Shown one piece after another: positions 1-7,758 of a DNA stretch of 64,000 nucleotides; the first letter of the stretch is position 1; each line of letters opens with the position of its first letter. The DNA is from Rhizobium sp. GN54 (lineage in GTDB: Bacteria; Pseudomonadota; Alphaproteobacteria; Rhizobiales; Rhizobiaceae): NCBI RefSeq assembly GCF_021026345.1, contig NZ_JAJNCZ010000012.1, positions 60,633-124,632 of the forward strand. The letters are read 5' to 3'. The notes beneath the pieces are model-generated. The model ran no database searches, was not told where the DNA came from, and was given only the letters and a program-made list of their open reading frames with translations. Made by a program: the position numbers and the translations under genes.

Positions 1-45
1 GTTGCTGGCCGCCTGCTGAAGCAAATCGTGCATCATCCGACCACC

Positions 46-345
46 TCACAACACGTGCGGATCCTTGTCTCGCCGCAAGCGCGAGGCGGTGATCACGTTG
101 GTTTCCGGCGCCAGCAGATCATGTTTCTCGGCGAAGGCGGCGAAGAGCCCGCGCGCGGTCTCTGCTTCGATCTCACCGCGCAACGCAGCACTGCATGCCT
201 TGAGCGCGATCGAATGCGCGGTGTCCCGGTTTGAGGCCGGCCACTCGGAAAGATGCCGGTAGGCGTCCATCACGCCGCGAACCTCTGCCGGAAAGCCGAG
301 GCCGACTAGAATGGAAACAGGCTGTCTGAACATATCGGGTTTCAT
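46..345 (-). CDS. DUF982 family protein
   Basis: This encodes a 99-residue protein of unknown function. The pattern of an FxxPVSILVGLGFPAEV start, a central WP, a small-residue helix containing a single Cys, and an alanine-rich C-terminal helix matches the DUF982 family, which is typically found in multiple copies in rhizobial genomes. A good Shine-Dalgarno (gaaggagagaacg) precedes the ATG. No catalytic motif is visible. It lies downstream of hsp20 on the same strand, separated by a hairpin at 377-398. The family assignment is fairly secure; the role is unknown. Confidence 0.8.
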   Translation of the reverse strand: MKPDMFRQPVSILVGLGFPAEVRGVMDAYRHLSEWPASNRDTAHSIALKACSAALRGEIEAETARGLFAAFAEKHDLLAPETNVITASRLRRDKDPHVL

Positions 346-376
346 CGTTCTCTCCTTCCCAACCCGGAATGTCGAT

Positions 377-398
377 GGGCGCCGTCGCGACGGCGCCC
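377..398 (-). terminator. GC-rich hairpin between hsp20 and the DUF982 gene
   Basis: A perfect palindrome with arms GGGCGCCG and CGGCGCCC around TCGCGA lies 20 bases after the hsp20 stop. It can fold as an 8-bp stem. There is no long U tract on the minus strand, so it may be a weak terminator or an mRNA 3' stabiliser. Confidence 0.45.
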
Positions 399-418
399 TT
401 GTTGAGGGACAGTGTCGA

Positions 419-898
419 TTAAGCCGCCTTCTGCGCTTCGATCTGTGCCGGAGCTGCAGATGCCAAAGCTGGGGCGCTTTCGATGGTAATTTTTCGCGGC
501 TTCAGTGCCTCGGGGATCTCACGCACCAGATCGATCGACAGGAGACCATTTTGCAGATCGGCGCCGTTCACCCGCACATGGTCGGCAAGTTCGAAGCGGT
601 GTTCGAACGGCCTCCCGGCAATGCCGCGATGCAGGTAGCCATCTGAGGAAGCTTCCTGCTTCTTGCCGGTGACTGTCAGAAGGTTGGACTGGAAGGTGAT
701 GTCGAGATCGTCCAGGGCGAAGCCTGCCACAGCAATCGAGATCCGGTAGCTGTCATCACCGGTCTTGACGATGTCATAGGGCGGCCAGTCGCTGATCGAG
801 CGAGCGCGCTGGGCGTTTTCTAGAAGATTGAAAACCCGGTCGAATCCGACGCTCGAACGGTAGAGCGGTGCATAGTCGTAAGATGTTGCCATAGCCAT
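419..898 (-). CDS. hsp20: small heat-shock protein, Hsp20/alpha-crystallin family
   Basis: A 159-residue ATP-independent holdase chaperone that would bind unfolding proteins in the cytoplasm. The N-terminus (APLYRSSVGFDRVFNLLE, residues 10-27) and YDIVKTGDDSYRISIAVAGF (41-60) are typical of rhizobial IbpA-like proteins. The alpha-crystallin core includes the YLHRGIAGRPFEHRFELAD signature (88-106), and the C-terminal ITI (138-140) is the I-x-I motif used in oligomer assembly. The SD (aaggaggat) sits in a candidate ROSE thermometer directly upstream, so heat-induced translation is likely. An alternative ATG lies two codons in. Confidence 0.93.
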   Translation of the reverse strand: MAMATSYDYAPLYRSSVGFDRVFNLLENAQRARSISDWPPYDIVKTGDDSYRISIAVAGFALDDLDITFQSNLLTVTGKKQEASSDGYLHRGIAGRPFEHRFELADHVRVNGADLQNGLLSIDLVREIPEALKPRKITIESAPALASAAPAQIEAQKAA

Positions 899-985
899 AT
901 CCTCCTTGAAGCAACATGGGTACGGAAGCGCCGAAAGACGGCGCCTCCAGCAAGGCCAGCCCTTTCATCAGCGGCTGGCAGCAAT
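899..985 (-). promoter_or_regulatory. ROSE-like RNA thermometer in the hsp20 5' UTR
   Basis: On the minus strand the leader ends TTGCTTCAAGGAGGAT directly before the ATG. This matches the ROSE arrangement in which a UUGCU-type strand imperfectly pairs with GGAGGAU and masks the SD. Immediately upstream is a 9-bp stem, GGAGGCGCC with GGCGCUUCC, around a 7-nt loop. ROSE elements are known to control hsp20 genes in rhizobia. The fold was done by eye only. Confidence 0.7.
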
Positions 986-1065
986 CGATTTGGTTTCTGA
1001 GATTTTCGGATTCAAGACTACGGTCAGAAAAAAATTTTGACCTTTTTTGGGGCTGCGGAAGGCAC

Positions 1066-2097
1066 TCAATCGAGCGCGTAAACAGCAGCATTATCCTGGA
1101 CTTCGCGAAGCCCTTTGTAGGAGGCGTGACGGAGGTTTCCGTCGTCCGTCCAGCCGCGGAACTCGATCTCGGCGATCAGCGTCGGCTGCGCAAAAACATA
1201 GTTCTTGCCCTTGAGTGGAACGACCGGCGTTCGAGTTTTCAGCATGTCGAGCGTCTTCTTCAGATAGGTCGCATCCTTTTCCTTGAAGCCCGTGCCGACG
1301 GCGCCGACATAGATCCAATCATGGCCGCGCCGGGCAGCCAGCAACAGACTACCGATCCCGCCTCGCGCGGCGGCTGACTGTTCGTAGCCGACGATCATGA
1401 AGCTTTCACTCTGAATACATTTGATCTTCAGCCAGTCGCCTGTTCGCCCGGATCGATATGGGCTGTCCCGATGCTTGGCGATAATGCCTTCCAATCCAAG
1501 CGAACGAGCGTTTTCTAGGAGCTCGGCGCCGTCACCCTGCACCTCCTCGGAAAGCTGTATCGCGCCAACGGCTCCGTCGAGCAGATCTGTCAGGAGATGC
1601 CGGCGGACCGAGAGTTCGGTCTTCGTCAGATCATGTCCGTCGAAATACAGGAGATCGAAAGCAAAGAGAACGGACTCGGTAGAGGTTCGTTTACCGCCGC
1701 GTCCGCCGAGCGATCGCTGAAGGGCGCCGAAGTCGGAGCGGCCTTGCGCATTGAGCACGACGGCTTCTCCATCGAGAATCGCGGTTCCAATCCCGAGCTC
1801 TTTGGCAGCTGCCGCAATCGCGGGAAAGCGATGTGTCCAGTCATGGCCGCCCCGCGTGATGATCCGCACGCCCTTCGGCTCGATGTGGATCGCCAGACGG
1901 TACCCGTCCCACTTTATCTCGTATGACCAATCCGGTCCGACCGGTGGAGCTGCCTTTAGCAAGGCAAGGCATGGCTCAACCCGATCGGGCATCGGATCGA
2001 AGGGAAGGATCGGCTGCGCCGGATCGCGCTTTCGACGCGGCTGCGATTTTGCAGTGAAGCTGTCGTCCTGCAGCAGGGGCTTGGCGGATCTTTTCAT
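1066..2097 (-). CDS. ligD: ATP-dependent DNA ligase, LigD ligase-domain type
   Basis: A 343-residue ATP-dependent ligase that would seal double-strand breaks in bacterial non-homologous end joining with Ku. Motif I KWDG starts at Lys62, the adenylated lysine. Further nucleotidyltransferase motifs are ILDGEAV, LEGIIAK and DWLKIK, followed by an OB-fold C-terminus. The start was chosen at 2097 because its ATG overlaps the stop of the upstream ku gene (ATGA), implying translational coupling; the longer reading frame to 2286 lies inside ku. There are no polymerase or phosphoesterase domains, so this is a ligase-only LigD and those activities must be elsewhere or absent. Confidence 0.92.
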   Translation of the reverse strand: MKRSAKPLLQDDSFTAKSQPRRKRDPAQPILPFDPMPDRVEPCLALLKAAPPVGPDWSYEIKWDGYRLAIHIEPKGVRIITRGGHDWTHRFPAIAAAAKELGIGTAILDGEAVVLNAQGRSDFGALQRSLGGRGGKRTSTESVLFAFDLLYFDGHDLTKTELSVRRHLLTDLLDGAVGAIQLSEEVQGDGAELLENARSLGLEGIIAKHRDSPYRSGRTGDWLKIKCIQSESFMIVGYEQSAAARGGIGSLLLAARRGHDWIYVGAVGTGFKEKDATYLKKTLDMLKTRTPVVPLKGKNYVFAQPTLIAEIEFRGWTDDGNLRHASYKGLREVQDNAAVYALD

Positions 2098-2906
2098 TTG
2101 CCCGTCCGGGTTTCGGCGGCGACCGACTTTTTCAAGGCATCCATGATGTTGATGACGTTGCTTGGCGTGGCTTTCCCCGGCGCTTGCGGCTTGGCTTTTG
2201 CCGGCTTCTTCATCGCCTTCTTCTTGGCGGCGATGATATCGAGCAGCCGGTCCTGCACCGGGTCGATCACCATCTTGGCATCCCAATGCTTCGTCTGCTT
2301 CTTGATCAACTGCTGCACCAAAGGCATCATATCGGAATCCGCCGTCTCGTCGTCGTCGATGCCTGCGAAATAGGTATCCTCGTCACGGACTTCATCCCCG
2401 TAGCGCAAGGTCCAAAGGACAATACCCTTGCCGCGTGGCTCCAGCATGACGGCGCGTTCCCGGCGTGAGATCACCAGCCGCGAGATACCGACCATGTGCT
2501 GGGCTTCCATCGCGTCGCGGATGACGGAGAAGGCTTCCTGTCCGACAGGATCGTTGGGAGACAGATAATAGGGCGTGTCGAGCCAGATCCATTCAACACT
2601 GTCGCGCGGCGTAAAGGTCGAGATGTCGATTGTCTTGGTGCTGTCGAGCGCGACGTTTTCCAGTTCTTCGTCTTCCAGCATGATGTATTCGTTCTCGCCG
2701 CGCTGGTAGCCTTTGACCTCGTCTTCGTCCTTGACCTCCTTGCCGGTGACAGAATCGACATAGTGGCTGACGACGCGGTTCTGGGTTTCACGGTTCAGCG
2801 TGTGAAAGCGAACCTTTTCGTTCTCGGAGGTCGCTGGCATCATCTGCACGGGGCAGGTGACCAGCGATAGTTTGAGATAGCCTTTCCAATAAGGACGGAC
2901 AGCCAT
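2094..2906 (-). CDS. ku: Ku protein, second of an adjacent pair
   Basis: A 270-residue bacterial Ku homologue that would bind DNA ends and recruit the LigD-type ligase. It begins MAVRPYWKGYLKLSLVTCP, the conserved Ku core start, and retains the core to about residue 220, followed by a short Lys/Ala/Pro-rich tail (KKKAMKKPAKAKPQ) typical of bacterial Ku DNA-binding tails. A strong SD (gatcggaggaaaac) supports the ATG at 2906. It lies 12 bp after the first ku gene and overlaps ligD by 4 bp, so the three form one operon. Rhizobia are known to carry several ku genes; the pair could form a heterodimer, which is inference. Confidence 0.95.
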   Translation of the reverse strand: MAVRPYWKGYLKLSLVTCPVQMMPATSENEKVRFHTLNRETQNRVVSHYVDSVTGKEVKDEDEVKGYQRGENEYIMLEDEELENVALDSTKTIDISTFTPRDSVEWIWLDTPYYLSPNDPVGQEAFSVIRDAMEAQHMVGISRLVISRRERAVMLEPRGKGIVLWTLRYGDEVRDEDTYFAGIDDDETADSDMMPLVQQLIKKQTKHWDAKMVIDPVQDRLLDIIAAKKKAMKKPAKAKPQAPGKATPSNVINIMDALKKSVAAETRTGK

Positions 2907-2918
2907 GTTTTCCTCCGA

Positions 2919-3818
2919 TCAACCTGCGCGGCGGGTCTGCGATGCCGCAGACTTGGTTTTGGCAGCGGCGGGCTTGGCGGCCTTCTGGCGCGACGTGCCC
3001 TTGTTGACATTGGCAGCCGCTCGTTTCGGCTCGGCCTTCTTCCCACCTATGCCGGCGCTCTCTCTGAGTGCCTGCAGAAGATCGCTGGGTTTCGACGCGG
3101 CCGGCGCCTTCTTCTTCGGGAGCGCCCTCCCCTCGATTTTCGCTTTCACCAGCTCCGCGACGGCAGCTTCATAACGATCATCGAATGTGCGGGCATCGAA
3201 GCTTCCCTTCTTGGTGCCAATGATATGCTCGGCAAGCTCCAGCATTTCGCCTTCGATCTTGAGGTCCGGGAGTTCCTCGAAGGCCTCCTGAGACGATCGG
3301 ACTTCATAATCGAAGTTGAGCGTCGTGGCGATCAGACCTTTGCCGTGCGGCCTGATCAACACTGTGCGCATGCGGCGGAAAAGGACCGTGCGCGCGATCG
3401 CCGCGACCTTGGCCTTCTTCATGCCGTCGCGCAAAAGCACGAAGGCATCGGTGCCCATTTTGTCGGGAGCAAGGTAATAAGGTTTGTCGAAATAGACGTC
3501 GTCGATTTCGTTGCAGGGGATGAAGGCGTCGATCTTGAGGGTCTTGTCGCTATCAGGAACGGCGGCCGCCACTTCGTCCGGCTCGAGGATGATGTACTGG
3601 CCGTTTTCGATCTCGTAGCCCTTGACCTGGTCGTCTCGCTCGACGGGATCGCCGGTCTCGCTATCGACGAACTCGCGCTTGACGCGGTTTCCGGTTTTGC
3701 GATTGAGCGTATTGAACGCAATGCGTTCCGACGAAGAAGCCGCGGTGTAGAGGGCCACCGGACAGGCAACCTCTCCGAATTTGATGAAGCCTTTCCAATT
3801 CGCTCTTGGGGCGACCAT
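2919..3818 (-). CDS. ku: Ku protein, first of an adjacent pair
   Basis: A 299-residue Ku homologue, paralogous to its downstream neighbour. The core begins MVAPRANWKGFIKFGEVACP, and a long Lys/Ala/Arg tail (about residues 240-299) is rich in basic residues suited to DNA binding. The start at 3818 is preferred over an in-frame upstream codon because an SD (caggag) sits 8 bases before it and the core motif begins there. It heads the ku-ku-ligD operon. About 200 bp separate it from the divergent small gene at 4017, so the operon promoter lies there. Confidence 0.95.
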   Translation of the reverse strand: MVAPRANWKGFIKFGEVACPVALYTAASSSERIAFNTLNRKTGNRVKREFVDSETGDPVERDDQVKGYEIENGQYIILEPDEVAAAVPDSDKTLKIDAFIPCNEIDDVYFDKPYYLAPDKMGTDAFVLLRDGMKKAKVAAIARTVLFRRMRTVLIRPHGKGLIATTLNFDYEVRSSQEAFEELPDLKIEGEMLELAEHIIGTKKGSFDARTFDDRYEAAVAELVKAKIEGRALPKKKAPAASKPSDLLQALRESAGIGGKKAEPKRAAANVNKGTSRQKAAKPAAAKTKSAASQTRRAG

Positions 3819-4016
3819 GACGCAAAACTCCTGACACAACCAATGCGATTCAAGCGAATCGACATGTAATTGTTCCGAGTCGAAACGAATCATTTTTCAA
3901 TGACTTAGGCCGATTGGGGCGCTCGTTTTGCGAGTCTGCGCTAGGCTGTTGATTCCGGTGCATCTTTTCGCGATCACGCGCGTTTCCCTGTACAGCAACC
4001 CTGGAGGAGTCCTGCC

Positions 4017-4193
4017 ATGAGCAAACGCGAACTGATCGATACCGGAACCGACAAGCGCTATGTCCGCCGTGACAAGGAAGGCAAGTTCAAGGAGAGCGTC
4101 GACGTCTCGCGATCGCTGTCCGCCGATGCCCGTCGCGACGCGAAGCATGATGCGAAGCCCGGCCAGGGCGACAGCGGCGATCGCAAACACTGA
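4017..4193 (+). CDS. small conserved basic protein of unknown function
   Basis: A 58-residue, highly charged, hydrophilic protein (MSKRELIDTGTDKRYVRRDK at the start). It has a good SD (ctggaggagtcctgcc) and a codon pattern like that of real genes. I recall similar short TGTDKRYVRR proteins in rhizobia, but no function is known to me. It sits 11 bp upstream of the exonuclease III gene and is probably cotranscribed with it. Confidence 0.7.
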   Translation: MSKRELIDTGTDKRYVRRDKEGKFKESVDVSRSLSADARRDAKHDAKPGQGDSGDRKH

Positions 4194-4204
4194 CGACAAC
4201 GCCG

Positions 4205-4981
4205 GTGAAGCTCGCCACCTATAACGTCAACGGCATCAACGGTCGCCTCGACGTCCTGCTGCGGTGGCTGGCCGAAGCGAAGCCTGATGTCGTCTGTCTG
4301 CAGGAACTCAAGGCGCCGGATGAAAAGTTTCCGCGCCGCGAGATCGAGCGGGCAGGCTATGGCGCCATCTGGCATGGTCAAAAATCCTGGAATGGTGTGG
4401 CGATCCTAGCCCGGGACCAGGAGCCGCATGAGACGCGCCGCGGCTTACCGGGCGATCCCGACGATAGCCATAGCCGCTATATCGAGGCGGCCATCGATGG
4501 CATGAACGTCGGCTGCCTCTATCTTCCAAATGGCAATCCGGCACCTGGGCCGAAATTCGACTACAAACTCCGCTGGTTCGGGCGGCTGCATTCCTACGCG
4601 GCGGAACTGTTTGAGCTCGATGTGCCGGTCGCCCTTGTCGGAGACTTCAACGTCATGCCGACAGACCTCGACGTCTACAAGCCGGAGCGCTGGCGAGACG
4701 ATGCCCTGTTTCGGCCGGAAGTACGGGCCGCCTATGCCGAGCTCATTGCCATGGGCTGGACGGACGCTGTCAGGCTGCTGCATCCGGAAGAGCGGATCTA
4801 TACGTTCTGGAAGTATTTCCGCAACGCCTTCGCCCGCGATGCAGGCCTTCGCATCGACCATTTTCTTCTCAGTCCGTCACTGCGGGAAAGGCTGCAGACC
4901 TGCGGCGTGGACAAGTTCGCCCGTGCATGGGAGCACACCAGCGACCATGCCCCAGTCTGGATTGAACTGGATGATGGATAG
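4205..4981 (+). CDS. xthA: exodeoxyribonuclease III (AP endonuclease, EEP family)
   Basis: A 258-residue endonuclease/exonuclease/phosphatase-fold enzyme that would incise abasic sites and trim 3' ends in base excision repair. The diagnostic motifs are in order: YNVNGI near residue 5, CLQELK near 37, GDFNVMP near 150, and C-terminal IDHFLLS and SDHAPVW. Length matches XthA. The start is GTG, with a weak SD, 11 bp after the preceding small gene. With the adjacent Ku/LigD operon it forms a DNA-repair patch. Confidence 0.93.
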   Translation: MKLATYNVNGINGRLDVLLRWLAEAKPDVVCLQELKAPDEKFPRREIERAGYGAIWHGQKSWNGVAILARDQEPHETRRGLPGDPDDSHSRYIEAAIDGMNVGCLYLPNGNPAPGPKFDYKLRWFGRLHSYAAELFELDVPVALVGDFNVMPTDLDVYKPERWRDDALFRPEVRAAYAELIAMGWTDAVRLLHPEERIYTFWKYFRNAFARDAGLRIDHFLLSPSLRERLQTCGVDKFARAWEHTSDHAPVWIELDDG

Positions 4982-5062
4982 CATATCCCAAAGATACAGG
5001 GTGCCGTTACCTAGCGCACCATACTCGGTGATAGCCGTTGGCGAAAACATGGGAGAGTCGTA

Positions 5063-5308
5063 ATGCCCGCTCAATCAGAATTCGATGCCGCAGAGTTCGC
5101 GGATCGCTTGGCGGCGATGACGGACGAGGAAGTGTTTGCAATGATGCAGAAGCTTGAAGAAGCAAGCGAGAGCATCGCTCTCGAAAATCGCGATGACAGC
5201 GATGTGTTCGCTCAGATCGCGATGGTGGAAACGGCTATAGAGGACCGCTTCCCCGGCCAGCTGCTGGCACCGTATAAGGACTGGAAGCAACGCCGGATCG
5301 GTGCCTGA
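5063..5308 (+). CDS. hypothetical protein
   Basis: An 81-residue acidic, mostly helical protein that I do not recognise. It begins MPAQSEFDAAEFADRLAAMT and ends in a basic stretch (DWKQRRIGA). The SD gggagag lies 7 bases before the ATG. It is the first of three short, closely spaced genes (5063-5835) likely forming an operon. No domain or membrane segment is visible. Confidence 0.6.
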   Translation: MPAQSEFDAAEFADRLAAMTDEEVFAMMQKLEEASESIALENRDDSDVFAQIAMVETAIEDRFPGQLLAPYKDWKQRRIGA

Positions 5309-5323
5309 TCGAGAGGGTTGTTC

Positions 5324-5566
5324 ATGACCGAGAAAAATCCGGAACGACTGTTTCAGCAACTGGATGATGTTGTCGCCGAGATCATCGATCGTTTCGCTAG
5401 TGAGGGCCATGGAACGGCGCGTGTCATAGAGACGCTGCAGGACGTCCTGGCAAAGCGACAGCTCGCCTATGATCGTGATCCTGATCCGGCAGACGAACCG
5501 ATAGAGGAGCCTTCCAACGATTGGCCCGGCGCCGATAAGCCATCAAACAGAGATGGAGAGTTGTGA
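5324..5566 (+). CDS. hypothetical protein
   Basis: An 80-residue acidic protein of unknown function. An N-terminal helical half (residues 1-50) is followed by a Pro/Asp/Glu-rich tail. The ATG at 5324 is preferred over the upstream TTG. Its TGA stop overlaps a GTG of the next gene (GTGA), so the two are probably translationally coupled. Confidence 0.55.
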   Translation: MTEKNPERLFQQLDDVVAEIIDRFASEGHGTARVIETLQDVLAKRQLAYDRDPDPADEPIEEPSNDWPGADKPSNRDGEL

Positions 5567-5568
5567 CC

Positions 5569-5835
5569 ATGCAAAACACGGTAGACCATCCAGCCGCCGG
5601 GGAGACGCTACGTAACCTCACGCGGACGCAAGAAGAAGCGCTGAGAGCGATCGCATTTTTTCGGCGGCAAAGAAAAGTAGGCCGCGGTTGGCTCGTGGGT
5701 AACAAGCGGCTGTCGGAGAAGCTCGTCGAGCGGCTGGAAAAGATGGAGCTGGTCGAGGAAAGCTTCATCCGCGGCGAACCGGTGCTGCAGTTGACCATTG
5801 TCGGACAGGCGATCAAGGCGAAGCTGCTTCAATAA
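5569..5835 (+). CDS. hypothetical protein, possibly winged-helix-like
   Basis: An 88-residue protein, third of a small cluster. Residues about 15-85 have the helix-turn-helix-then-strand rhythm of a small winged helix (TRTQEEALRAIAFFRR, then NKRLSEKLVERLEKMELVEE, then VLQLTIVGQAIKAKLL). This is a structural guess. The start may be the GTG at 5563, which overlaps the previous stop, or the ATG at 5569. Confidence 0.55.
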   Translation: MQNTVDHPAAGETLRNLTRTQEEALRAIAFFRRQRKVGRGWLVGNKRLSEKLVERLEKMELVEESFIRGEPVLQLTIVGQAIKAKLLQ

Positions 5836-5998
5836 TCTACATGCTCTGGGACTGTGCATCGGCACGCGCTCCCAGGCTAACGCGTTGCCAATTCCGCAGC
5901 CGCGTTAGTCCGCTGGTGTAAATCGGCCGATCGAAGTCGCCGCGCCAGAAGGTGATGGTGCCATTATCGACCGAGAAATCGGACCGAAATTCAGCCAT
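5836..5998 (-). other. possible 53-codon ORF or gene remnant
   Basis: The 319-bp gap 5836-6154 has one readable frame on the minus strand (ATG at 5998), beginning MAEFRSDFSVDNGTITFWRG and ending near 5840. It lacks a convincing SD and I do not recognise it; it may be the C-terminal end of a decayed gene. The rest of the gap is AT-rich and holds the promoter of the nuclease gene at 6155, with a CGCTGT-GTG-ACAGCG dyad at 6129-6143. Confidence 0.3.
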
Positions 5999-6154
5999 GA
6001 CTTCATCGACTGTGACATCAACGGAAGAAAGCGTTCATTAAATATGCTATTTTCATGTTACAAAACAATGGCATAGCTTGGAACGCGAAAAAAGGCTTCT
6101 GGCTATCATGTACGTAAGTTATTAATAGCGCTGTGTGACAGCGAGATTTTCCCT

Positions 6155-7654
6155 ATGAGTGATGCAGTTCTGGATTATCTGTCGGCTCATGGCCCCTCGC
6201 TTACAAGCGATGTGGCACAATTCCTGATCGACAACCACGGTTTGAAACCGGATGCTGCTAGGCAACGGGTCTCGAGAACACGAACCGCAGTCAAGCGTCT
6301 CGCATATATCACCTTCCCCCGAAAGGCCCGCTTCATCTATCTGCAGCAGCAGTACGGCTCGCCACAATATTGGGAGAAACTCGTCGAGGCGCTGATCAGA
6401 ACACGGTCGGCATATGGATTGGCGATCGAGTCGATCTTGCAACGTGGTGGGCTTATTCCCGTGAAGCACTTTGCGATCGCTTGTGGTGCTCCGATGATGC
6501 AGGCACGGCATCTGTCACCTGATACGATCTTCAATCGACTAAAGCAGGCGCAACTTCTGGACAAGGTTCTTGTCAGCGGCATTGGTGAATGCATCGTGTT
6601 CAGCCAATACGAGGGCCGTTACGAATTCTTGGCGCAAGATGTCCGAGCGAGGCTAATTACCGAGTCCGTACTGCTCAAGGCCATTAGTGATTGGAGCAGG
6701 AAACTCGGTCTCGTCAGTTACGAAAAGGTGTCCACACGTGACGGAGAGACACTGCCAAGGGTGGGCACGTTTGCGTGGGATCTAACGGCGCCATCTTATC
6801 TGAGCTTTCTGACGAAAGGTGACGACGGCAAACAGAAGCCGGGATTTCTTGCCTGCGATATTCTTCTCGGCGAAGAGGTCGGCGTTGGGGGGATTCGGCC
6901 GTTTCTTCAAAAATGCCATTCGCTGCGTGCACTGCGTAACGTCGGGCCTACCATCCAGATGTTCGTCGCCGATTCCTATTCGCATGACGCGTTCATGCTT
7001 GCCAAGCAGAACGGGATTATAGCGGCGACACCGGGAAATCTGTTTGGAGACGAAATCGCCGCTGGGCTGAAGGAGCTGACCAGCGTTCTGCGTCAAGCCG
7101 CAACATCTGCAATCGACCCCGCGAGGTTCGACGAACTTTTCAGCAAGCTTGGTAAGATCGAAGGGGCGTCCACACAACTTCGCGGTACGCTGTTCGAGTA
7201 CCTCGCAGCCGACATAGTCCGGAAAACTATCTCCTGGGATATCAAGATGAACCGCATCTTCAAAGATGATGCGAACAAGAAGCAGGCCGAGGTGGATGTC
7301 GTGGCGATCAATGGCAATGCATCAATTCACCTCTTCGAGTGCAAAGGCTACAGTCCCTACGGCGAAATCCCGGACAGTGAATTCAAGCGATGGCTACAGC
7401 ACAACGTGCCGACGGCTTTCAGTGCCATCAAAAACCATCCAGATTGGAAAAACCTGAAAGTCCATTTTGAATTCTGGGCGACGGGGTCACTTTCTGCGGA
7501 GGCATTGGAAATGTTCGACGTCGCAAAGAAAGCGGTCAAGCCGAGCCGATATACTCTCGACTTGAAACTCGCTCCGGCTATCCTTGCCGTGTGCAAGCAG
7601 ACGAACGACAAAGGCCTGACCACAGCTTTTCAAAAGCACTATATGAAAGCGTGA
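6155..7654 (+). CDS. putative defence nuclease: winged helices plus PD-(D/E)XK domain
   Basis: A 499-residue protein that I cannot place in a named family. Residues 1-60 and about 75-150 look like winged-helix segments. The C-terminal part has a PD-(D/E)XK nuclease pattern: Glu348 (TLFEYLAADIV), Asp381 (AEVDVVAIN) and Glu395-x-Lys397 (HLFECKGYS). Residues 228-297 (Asp235 and FVADSYSHDAFMLAKQNGII) resemble the second half of another restriction-endonuclease fold without a clear E-x-K. It sits in a locally AT-rich stretch just upstream of an AbiE toxin-antitoxin pair on the same strand, which suggests a defence role. A small dyad (6129-6143) lies in its promoter. Function is inferred. Confidence 0.6.
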   Translation: MSDAVLDYLSAHGPSLTSDVAQFLIDNHGLKPDAARQRVSRTRTAVKRLAYITFPRKARFIYLQQQYGSPQYWEKLVEALIRTRSAYGLAIESILQRGGLIPVKHFAIACGAPMMQARHLSPDTIFNRLKQAQLLDKVLVSGIGECIVFSQYEGRYEFLAQDVRARLITESVLLKAISDWSRKLGLVSYEKVSTRDGETLPRVGTFAWDLTAPSYLSFLTKGDDGKQKPGFLACDILLGEEVGVGGIRPFLQKCHSLRALRNVGPTIQMFVADSYSHDAFMLAKQNGIIAATPGNLFGDEIAAGLKELTSVLRQAATSAIDPARFDELFSKLGKIEGASTQLRGTLFEYLAADIVRKTISWDIKMNRIFKDDANKKQAEVDVVAINGNASIHLFECKGYSPYGEIPDSEFKRWLQHNVPTAFSAIKNHPDWKNLKVHFEFWATGSLSAEALEMFDVAKKAVKPSRYTLDLKLAPAILAVCKQTNDKGLTTAFQKHYMKA

Positions 7655-7664
7655 GCAGTCATTA

Positions 7665-7750
7665 TACTGACCGATATTTCGATATAAAAATTGGTCAGTA
7701 GAACACGAGTCGTTGCCAGTGACCAAAATTTATATATAATCTTCGGTCAC
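7665..7750 (+). promoter_or_regulatory. AbiE promoter with two operator-like inverted repeats
   Basis: Two dyads sharing TGACC/GGTCA cores lie in tandem: TACTGACC (7665-7672) with GGTCAGTA (7693-7700), and GTGACC (7719-7724) with GGTCAC (7745-7750). A promoter overlaps the second: TTGCCA (7713-7718), 16-bp spacer, TATAAT (7735-7740). AbiEi antitoxins are known to autorepress by binding two inverted repeats, which fits this layout. Confidence 0.7.
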
Positions 7751-7758
7751 AAGGTAGG

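Noticed and set aside
1020..1047. GGTCA...TGACC hairpin followed by TTTTTT on the plus strand
   Set aside because: It looks like an intrinsic terminator, but no plus-strand gene ends there and the stem is only 5 bp; more likely part of the AT-rich hsp20 promoter region.
6045..6078. TATGCTA...TGGCATA near-dyad before the nuclease gene
   Set aside because: Only 6 of 7 positions match over a long spacer in AT-rich sequence; too weak to call an operator.
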